DNA from: Escallonia rubra | Lineage: Eukaryota > Streptophyta > Magnoliopsida > Escalloniales > Escalloniaceae | Length of the DNA stretch: 64,000 bases | Reading direction: 5' to 3' | NCBI GenBank assembly: GCA_033065855.1 | Contig: JAVXUO010001560.1 | Coordinates: 310,001-374,000 of the forward strand | Shown here: positions 48,801-57,800 of the stretch, in pieces | How the letters are laid out: each line of letters opens with the position of its first letter | Numbering within the stretch: the stretch's first letter is position 1 | Program-made: the position numbers and the translations under genes | The notes under the pieces: generated by a model | The model's input: the letters and a program-made list of their open reading frames with translations, nothing else | Databases searched by the model: none | What the model was told of the DNA's origin: nothing

Positions 48801-51800
48801 AATTGAGATCATCACCCAACCCAACCGGTAATTGTAGAGATCAAATCAGAAAGTGTTTATTGTAGGCTCAAAAAATGGCATGAATAGAAAATTATTAAAA
48901 CTTAATAATTTACCCGCGGGTAATACCCGCCCCGTCAGGGTAGGGTACGGATTCCAAAAATCCCTACCCGTGAAAAATCGGGTAAAAATTACCCGAACCG
49001 ATTTTATCCGTACCCGGTCGGATTTTACCCGTACCCGGCCGGGTTACCCGTTTGCCAGGTCTAATGAGGGGGAAGGCTCCTCAAGGTCGGCTGAGACATG
49101 GTGCCCAGTAGGGATAACCCTGGCGCTCGAGCAAGTGGGTCCAGCAATTTACTATTACTAATGGCATGTGTAAAACATGACTTCTTATCTGAATCATACA
49201 CGTAGACGTCTACTTCTGCAGCTAAGACTCAACCCCAGCCATTATTCATATATCGTATCGTTGACGTATATAGCAGAATTGTAGAGCTATTATCATTGAA
49301 AAGAAAAGTCACATGCCATTAAAAGGTGTAGCAATCTAAGTACCACTAGTCCCTCTTAGCGTTGTTCCTCAAATAAATGGTTAACCGACACAAAATGTAG
49401 ACATCAAATAACATTTGTTTACATCAATGGAAGGTTGCAGTGTTGTTTAGTCATTCAAGGTGCGTCTCTGTTAGCATGCTTTATATGACATAGCTCCAAG
49501 TTCATTACTTAAGCACAAAGCTCCAAACAAAATTTCTATGACCAATTTGTCAAGCACGAAGAGGAAGAACATACCCTTCAATCAACTCCTCTAACTGTGG
49601 CTGGAGCTCTCTGTCTCTTAAATCCTCAATTTTCTTCGAGATGGAGTCAATTCTATGAATAGCAACTCTAATTCGAGAGTGCAGATCCTTGACAACAGCG
49701 CGAGTTTTATCAATACTACGGAAACTTCGTCCCTCTGATTCTAGCTGTCTAAGAAGTTTGCACTTCTGATCATACTCTTTTCTGACCATTTCGCTAGCCT
49801 GAAATCAAAAAGATTCTTTACGAAATGCACTTGAAAGTAAGGACAGTTGTCAAGTATAATATGTACCATTAACATAATTGTGACTTCATGATTTCAACCA
49901 ATTGGCAAGATGGTGCATAGTTGACAAAACATATAGCAATGTGCCAGAAGTGTAAGTTTTGGGATGAAAGTAAAAAAACTGCATTGGTGTCCATCAGATC
50001 AGTCAACAGTAAAATGAATGATCAAAGTTTGCAATCATAATGTTTAACCGTCACAATACAACATAAATAAAAAGTAGCTCAGGAGACAGGAAATAAAAAC
50101 CTGTACTAAGAAAACTCCTCTCTCGGTTTCATGATTTTGGTACCTCTTTCCGTTTTGAGATGTTTTGAAATTTCGGTACTATCTCTAAAGATAGACTACA
50201 AACTCATACGTCCTTCAAAAAGCGTATCAATGAAGGATTCATATTAGCCATCCATCATGTACTATTAGGTATTGAGCAGATATAATTGCATGGGAAATGA
50301 CTCAAAGTTCAGTAGCATCAATTGGTTTGAACATTTAGTGCACTGGTTATCACCCAATTATTAAGGAGCAAATCAGAATTTCAAACTAAAACAATAGTAA
50401 AACATATTACCGCCTGCACTGTGTTCCACTGAATTAGTAACAGTTCAAGTCCTCCGAATAATGTAAAATGAAATAAACACGAAGACCTTTTAGAATTTGG
50501 AAGAGAATGATACCCCCTCCATCGCAAAAGTATTCATCAAATTTCCATTTTTGGCCGTCCCAAAATATTGGATACTTTCCAAATTTGAACTAAAAAATTT
50601 CAATCGCTTCCTTTTCCTCTAATCAAACACTTGAGTTGATTTCTAAGTTTCAGATCTGCTTTTGAAAGATTCTAAGTTTTAGGTTTATATTTTCAATTTC
50701 TGGTTACACTAAGATCTGATTCCAGACTCAATTAATTTCTCACCAGAGGTGATTAATTCGGTGCCAAAGCAGAGAGTGGTGGTTGGTTGAGGATCTTTGG
50801 ACGGTTGTTTCTTGAGTAATTCCCGTGATGGTTATAGGTGGTGGTTTATGGCGGAGGAGGTGGCTTTGGATACCTGGAAAAACACCCTGAATGCCTAAAC
50901 GAGCGACTTGGTAGCCTAAGAGGACAACTACGCTTCCAAGAGAGACTTACAAATAGGTAGCCTAGGCAGGTTGCGCGAGGCGCAGGCTGTTTGGCTAAAG
51001 ATTATTCTCTCTGATGACAGATTTTTCTGAATTGATTGGATCATCATATAACGATACTCAAGAAGTATAGAAATCATTTTACAAGAGAATTTTTTATTCT
51101 GTAATTACTCAGAATTTGTTTTGGGTAACTTGTGATCTGGAATTACACCCAATTTGGTCAAAATACTTCGAAATTGAAATTGATGCAGTGAGGATCTGAT
51201 GGAATGGAGATATATACATGAAAAATTGATCAGAGTAAGAAGGCTTAAATGGATAAACATAGTGATGCTGTATGTTGAATGTGTGCGTGTTGTTAGGGAG
51301 AGGGAGAGAGCAAGGATCACGTGATCATACTTTTGGGTTAATGTGTACAGGAGTCGGAAGGAATAACCAAAGTGATGAAAGCATAACTATAGGGTAAACA
51401 TGGAAAATGACGTATAATCTAAGAAGCACAGATTCCGGTGAGGGTGCGGATACGCGGATACGTCATTTTTTCAAAAAATAGGATACAAGTGCGGCGGAGA
51501 TATGGCAAAAATTTATTAACATATATTATTTGTATGTAACAAAAATAATGCTATTTTATACAAAAGAATAGATATTTTGTTAATTTGGTGGGCTGCTTTA
51601 GAAATATTGAAAGTGCATAGCCCAATATGACAATATTTGTAGAAGTTCTGTTATTTTTTTAAAGTAGTGGGGCTATTTTAAAAGATTGTCAATAAATCTC
51701 AGACTTCAACATGATAAAGAGAAAGTTGGATAGAAACCCTAGTTTATAAACACAGCCGTCACCCATAGAAAACATCGACCCATAGAAAACATCGACAGAC

Positions 51801-54800
51801 AGAGCTCTGAAGGAGGGGCCGTCGCCGCTGCTGCCGGACACCCCGATCACCTCTCCTGCCGGATATCAGCGGTTGCCACTACTGCCGGAAAACCCTCGCC
51901 GCTCCAGCGGAGGTTGTTCTTCTCTTCTCCTTCTGCTTCTTCTTCTTCTTCTTCTTCTTCTTCTTCTTCTACTTCTACTCTCTGCCAAGAAGCCTCTGGT
52001 TGTGTGTCCTTGCCGTATCCCTGGCGTGTCCGAGCCGCACCCAAGATCCAGAAAATTAATTAAAAAAAATAGTTTTGGACATGCACCAATGCCGCACCCT
52101 AAGCGCACCCGCACCTGACGCGCACCTGGTGCTGGTGCTTCCCCCAAACTCCACACCGGTGCTTCATAGCATATAATTGATCACTTTCATGAACTTTGTG
52201 CAAGTCGAATGTGAGCAATAATTTTGGGGCGGCAGGAGCAACTATATAGCAAGAGTCAACAAATTATTACCTTTACTTCGTCATAAAGCTTCTTCTCCCA
52301 TGCGTAGAGCCTATCTAAGGTTGAGGCATGACTTCCTGAGTTCATATAGAGATTCTCAAAGAGATCACCTGTTAGGTCCTCAATATCATCTTTTGGGTTT
52401 GCACTAAGAGGATTCCTGGATGAAGATGAGCGCGACGACATTGTCCGATGCCAAGTTAAGTACTTTGTGCTAGTTTGAGCAGGCCCTAATTGGACAGAGA
52501 ACTCACAAGCAATTAAACTAAAAAACACTTGTACAAGTAAGGACAGAAATATTAACAGTTGAGACTGAAAGACTTATTGATGCTATATTACATGTGAAGT
52601 GTTTGTGTTTCCACAAATAAACAATGTAACCAAAATTTGGAACATTTGCTTATGATACATTCTATTAAAAAAAAATTCCTAGTATTTTAGCTTATTCTTG
52701 ATAGGTCAATGAATAACACGAATTTAGAAAGAATGAATAAAACAAAAACAAAAAACATCACCTGGAGAAACGCTTAAATTTTACGGAAACAGTTATATTA
52801 TGCTCTTGAAAGAATCCCACTGCAATACAATTGATATAGCAGTGACTTCAAATAATCGCCGTCACGTGCCTCACTTGTGCTTACCTCTATTTTCTTCTTC
52901 CAAAACAAATTTGAAAGTGTTTGATTGATATCATAATTCAACTTAAAAGAACAAACCTATGTTATGACCCAATAGAAAGACCTTATAATTTCAAAGCAAT
53001 TTAAGGGAATAGTAAATTATCAATGCTCAAGGTTTTCAAACCCAAAAAACAAATTGATGTCTAATTGAGACATCCAATTCACAGATGGAGGGGTGCGGTA
53101 TATTTGGGAGAAGGTTGCACTGACCAAGATATATACAAGAATACATGTGAAAGTCTTAATCTTTGTTAAAAATCAAGGATCGATCATAACTATCACGGTG
53201 TAAGATTATATTTGATTGATTATTGCAGTAATAAGTTAAGCATACAAGTCTATATAAAATCATACAGTAATCTATTGGGCTGAGGAAAAAGGATTAACGA
53301 ATGAATTCAACTCAAGCTGAAAGAAAGAGAAAAGGTGAACAAAAGGAGGGAGATCAGAGTGGAAAAATAAAGTAGCGCTAGATTCTGAAATAAAATATTA
53401 ATAGCTATTTAGAAATTCTGACTTCTAAACAACAAATATCTAATACTCTTAAAATCTTTGCGCTTTTTTAAAGCGGACATCTTTTCTTTCATTCCAATAC
53501 ACGTAACCTTTTGCTCCACACCTAGCAAGATGGTCTTTGAATCTTTTGTCATTCTTTTACCTACTGACTATTGTTTCATCAGCTCAATACAGACTTATAT
53601 AGCATGTAGGAGGGTACTACTGATTACGTAGGCCATGTGGTACCAAGTTCAGAAAACAAAGGAACGCTATGTCAAAGGTATAGACACCTCGTTCTTGCAT
53701 TCTTGCGTTCATCTTGGAGCATTTTGCATGTATAATCAACTCATTGTCATCATTACACCTCAATTTATTTATAGCATGTTATAGCAGGTTTCCATGGGTT
53801 TTAGATCATGCTTTATGATTGTCTTGAATTTATGCTTGTTAGAGTCGATTTTCCTCTTTGGTGAATTATAATTTTCTTGTCTTGAAGCATTAATTTATGT
53901 GCTTTACATCATTAGAAAGGTCTTTAAGTTAGATTTCCATGGACATATCATGCGTTAAATTTCGTCAAGTATTGATCGAGATAATTAAAGCTTACCGAAC
54001 TTGTTCTAAATCTGACACACCGTTAGTATTTATTGAATATCTCGAGCCATACTTCATACATTATAGTGATTCACATTGCATGTGAAGCTCCCATAGTTGG
54101 GCCAGTTGCGCACTCCTGTCGGCACTCCCTGCTTCACAGGCACACAAAAAAATAGCTACTCACCTTCCAACCAGTACATCTACCCTAAGGGACAGACGAA
54201 AGTCTTATCGTCCTCTAAATTGACTATTTTAAGGGTTGTATGTCCTTTTTGCACTTCCACGCTATATTTTAAGGCTGTAAGGCTCATTCCAAGGGAGAAA
54301 TTCATCGGACACCACTCTGACGCTCTGTCAAAATTGCCTCTAACTCATATAACATAATCCTCCATCATAAACCCTGATCATCCAAGCCACCTCCGACCCA
54401 TTCCACATCAACAGACGGCGATTAAGGTGCAAATCAATCAACCTTTTCTCTCCAATTGATACCAATCTTGTGGAGGTTTAATTAAATAAAGGTAAAGGAA
54501 ATGCTCTAGATATTTGTCGCTAACAAGGTAAGATCAAATTTGTCGCTAAAGGTAATATCTAACCATTGGCGATCGCAAACTCTATGGTTTATCTTTGAAT
54601 ACGATTATCACACTTGTTATGTGATTTAATTGACATGATTATTTATTAGATTTAACACTCTGGATACTTACCTTTGTGATTGATATTGAACATGATATAC
54701 ACACACATACATATATGCATATCTATATATGTATGCATACAGGTACACACATACACTGATACACAGACATATAAATATCTGTGTATATACATACAATGTA

Positions 54801-57800
54801 TATGTGATGTTAACCTCCGGTTTTGGTATTGTGTTCACGATTTAGTGTCATAGAACTCCCTTTTTATCCAAAAACTCGACTTTCCTCGCATCTATTTTCA
54901 ATATCTGAAACACTACTGCTTTTATCAATTAATATCATCAAAGATCTAGTTTTCTAACTAAACACTCAATTTGATATCAAATCCGGATACAAACCAAGAA
55001 CTACCACAATATAGTACTCAGTGGAAATACATTGGCTCTGATTCCGATAAAGAGTAGGACATGTATGCAATTCGAACCCTATTCTTGGATTCGAATCCAA
55101 TTTATGTCTTTTTATGTGTTTTCTTTGATGTGTCAAATTGTCTAAGTTTGTCTATTGTTATTAATGTGCTTTCTCTAAAAGCAAAATAATAAGTATGCAA
55201 TATCAGATCGTTAGGATATGACTGGGTGCCTCATACCTCCTGTCACATAACTTAATCCCCGAATCCATATCTAGGATTTTTGCGTCCCAGATTAGCTAAT
55301 TGTGTTAACAGAGTTGACTTCAGGATTTTTCTAGTTTTCCCATTTCATGGAAATTAGTTGACGACTCTTTTGTCGGTGAAAGCGGTAGAATTTTCACCCC
55401 AACAGGCACGTGTCATCACAAAAGGAACACGATGAATGCATTTACGAGAACCTACATTTTTGCATAGGCTCTATTCTAAGTAACTAGGTAGTGCTGAAGG
55501 ATATCACAAGTAGAACGGAAGTCCGACGAAAAAAGCAAGTTAAAGAAAAAGATACGACGTGGCCTCACGTACGAATAGGGTGTTTCTCGACCAAAGAAAT
55601 GGCATTCTAAGCATTTATCAAGTTAGACATCTCTACCAGTAAAACTCTGCCAAAGCACATCGTTTCATTCCGGTCTGAAAATGAAACACAACAGACACTT
55701 CAGTTGTCGTTATGATGTTTCACAGTTTGTGTCTTCCTTCTATGGAAAGATCTTCCACAACATACCTACACTTTGTTTGAAGGAAGGGAAAATTATTCCA
55801 TCCAATGTCTTCTTGGCAACACCGTTCCAACGTGATCTTCTTTTTTCAGTTCTGATTTGTGCTATGTGAAGAAAGGATTGTTTATGTAGCAAAAAAGCTA
55901 TATTGGCAGTTAATCGCCTCAGAATTCCGATGCTATTTATCATTTTCTGCAGCTTACCTTGAAATTTGAAACCTGGTGAGTATTTTTATCATCTCCAACA
56001 ATCTTTCATTATGTGCACTACTACAGTCGACACTCAACAATTGGTGTTCATAATAATGTATTGTGGAACCAACTTGGCTCCCGTAGCTAATTTTTAATGT
56101 GTCACAATAGATAATTGTCTAGAATCAACATGTGTAGCTGTTCATTACAAGAGCGATGATATGTACATCCACCTGTGTATAATGTATAAGTTATAAGTAT
56201 ATCCTAGATGGTAAAAACAGAGCAAATGATAATAATCCATTGAATGTTGCAACAAAGATTTTACTTGCGTGATCATTTTCAGGTCGAAGGAAGGAAATTG
56301 CACAAATTATGATTTCCTTACCAAGTTGAGGAAGTTACAAGGAAAATTAAGCTACAAGCAAGTGCAAGAAGCTCAGCCTAAGCAAGTTCACAAGAATTTT
56401 AGGAGGGTTTTTATATTTTAGATTCTATGTTACATGGACCCGGTACGAGTGTCCGGGTCGGATACGTGTCCAAGTGTCGGATTCATCTAATTTCCAAAGC
56501 ATAAGACACGAGGACACGGCAAAATGGTAATATCTATTGTTACTTTTTGGTTAGGTAAAATGGTGTTTATTGTGAAGCACATTGTTTTAATTGAGAAATT
56601 GTCTCATCTCAAAGCACTAACGAATTAAAGAAGACACTATAAGATAGTGATCATAGTGGCATATCCTATGAGATATGTCGGACACATATCCCATCCCATG
56701 TCCAAGTGTCGAGTGTCCGACACGGGTACTTCACGCATTCTGAACAGTCCATGTAACATAGCTTAGATCAGATTTAGTAGTACTTGATAAAATGTAGCAA
56801 CTAGGGCAGAGAAACTATGTAGGTTGCCCACTCTGTGTTTAGATATGCATACCTTCAGTAATAATCAATACTTCAAATAATTAATGATTTTCCAATCTTC
56901 CAAACTTAAAATTTTTAAGAGAGTCAACAGTACTTGCAATACAAGCTTTAGTTCAAGTAAAGTTGAAAGAGTACAGCTGAAGCAAAGTTTGGTTCAATCA
57001 AAAACATGCCAAAAAATGAAGCATTCTGATACTTTTTTAACTCCTTATCTATCCCTCAAATTTGTGTTAAGACCTAAGAAAGTACGACTATTGAGATTAC
57101 GGTGTATTATAGGTTCTCAGCCATACGTAAACGTCATTTGGTTAGTTCTTAATAATAGCATAAAGGATTAATTCACTAGCTGGTTGCAAGCCTAATCTTG
57201 CAGTGTTTAGTATTATTTAAGCTTGGACCAAATGCTGGTTTGTCTATTGAAAAAATGAATTTCAACAACCATTTCACAGTGGTGCAGTTCGTTCACATCC
57301 AGAATCTCATCTACCTCGAGTTTTAACAAAACTTGGACAGATGTACAAGGCAATATATGAAACAAGAAATACAGTGTCTAATCACTTCACAGCATTACGG
57401 ACGACATTATATAGAATCTCCTACGCAAATACTTCATGGAATATGTACAGGTTTCTATTGATGCATGTACAGTGTCTATACACTACAACATGCCATATAA
57501 TACAATGGAGAGACCAACCTTCCTGAACTTGGCTTGGATCTTCCCCACAGGAAAAACAGTTTAGCAGTAATGACAAAGTCAGTGACCCTCCTGACAAAGA
57601 AAAAGATTCTTCCGTTACCAACTAAAACATAAAATAGCTTCTGAAGCTGACTAGTAGCCAGGCTGAAGTATAAATCTGCATTTTTCTCTCCTTCCTCTAA
57701 AAATCCTCTTCTGAATAGATCACTGTGCTTACTTTTTCCAATAAAGGGATGGATAATGTAGCTGGCCTTCTGCCTAAATCAGATAATTTAAGAGGAAGAA

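Larger units (their letters stand above)
43393..49140 (-). pseudogene. Decayed Tat/Athila-type Gypsy element (gag-pol remains)
   Basis: Read on the - strand from high to low coordinates: gag pieces (FVRFDDQEGNAREH near 47790, LSYSWYR, NPGENLNAYVNKFHLKCVEC near 47520), protease (VDCGASANIMHLSTL near 46510, FHVIDSKPSF), a linker (HPQAEDLKEINLADMGEEP near 45860), RNase H (QKFRHYFLAHLITLVTKADP near 45390), integrase core (SLDLIGLISLPSKS, VYRFGNPCAIVSDN) and integrase C-terminus (FTPNWEGPFQVHEAK, WYLKKYSA near 43400). Nearly the whole reverse transcriptase palm is missing: the linker at about 45780 is followed within tens of bases by the thumb/RNase H region. Stops and frameshifts are many. hAT family A copy 3 splits gag. 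No LTRs were identified. Confidence 0.8.
25470..49574 (-). other. Intron 4 of the DUF632 gene, 24.1 kb
   Basis: The donor is GTATGT read from 49574 and the acceptor CTCTTGACAG ends at 25470. Both exon borders restore a conserved reading (LIEG followed by LRKMWEVM), so the intron is real despite its size. It contains a chromovirus, a Tat/Athila-type Gypsy remnant, a plant-mobile-domain pseudogene, a CAC-rich element and six hAT-like elements. About 25470-27219 and 27537-28320 show nothing recognisable. Confidence 0.9.
52486..57518 (-). other. Intron 2 of the DUF632 gene, 5.0 kb
   Basis: It has a GTTGGT donor (from 57518) and a CAATTAG acceptor (ending at 52486). It contains hAT family C copy 2 and a CA/TA-rich microsatellite. 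About 52490-54680 and 54820-56410 show no gene. The purine-rich and AT-rich pieces there may be old repeats. Confidence 0.88.

Noticed and set aside
49550-52528. Independent genes at 49550-49789 and 52256-52528
   Set aside because: Both are internal exons (4 and 3) of the DUF632 gene. Their borders are GT-AG and phases match the neighbours.
57421-57621. A separate small - strand gene containing CFSCGEDPSQVQE
   Set aside because: Only 72 bases (57519-57590) carry family similarity, and they form coding exon 2 of the DUF632 gene with good splice sites on both sides.
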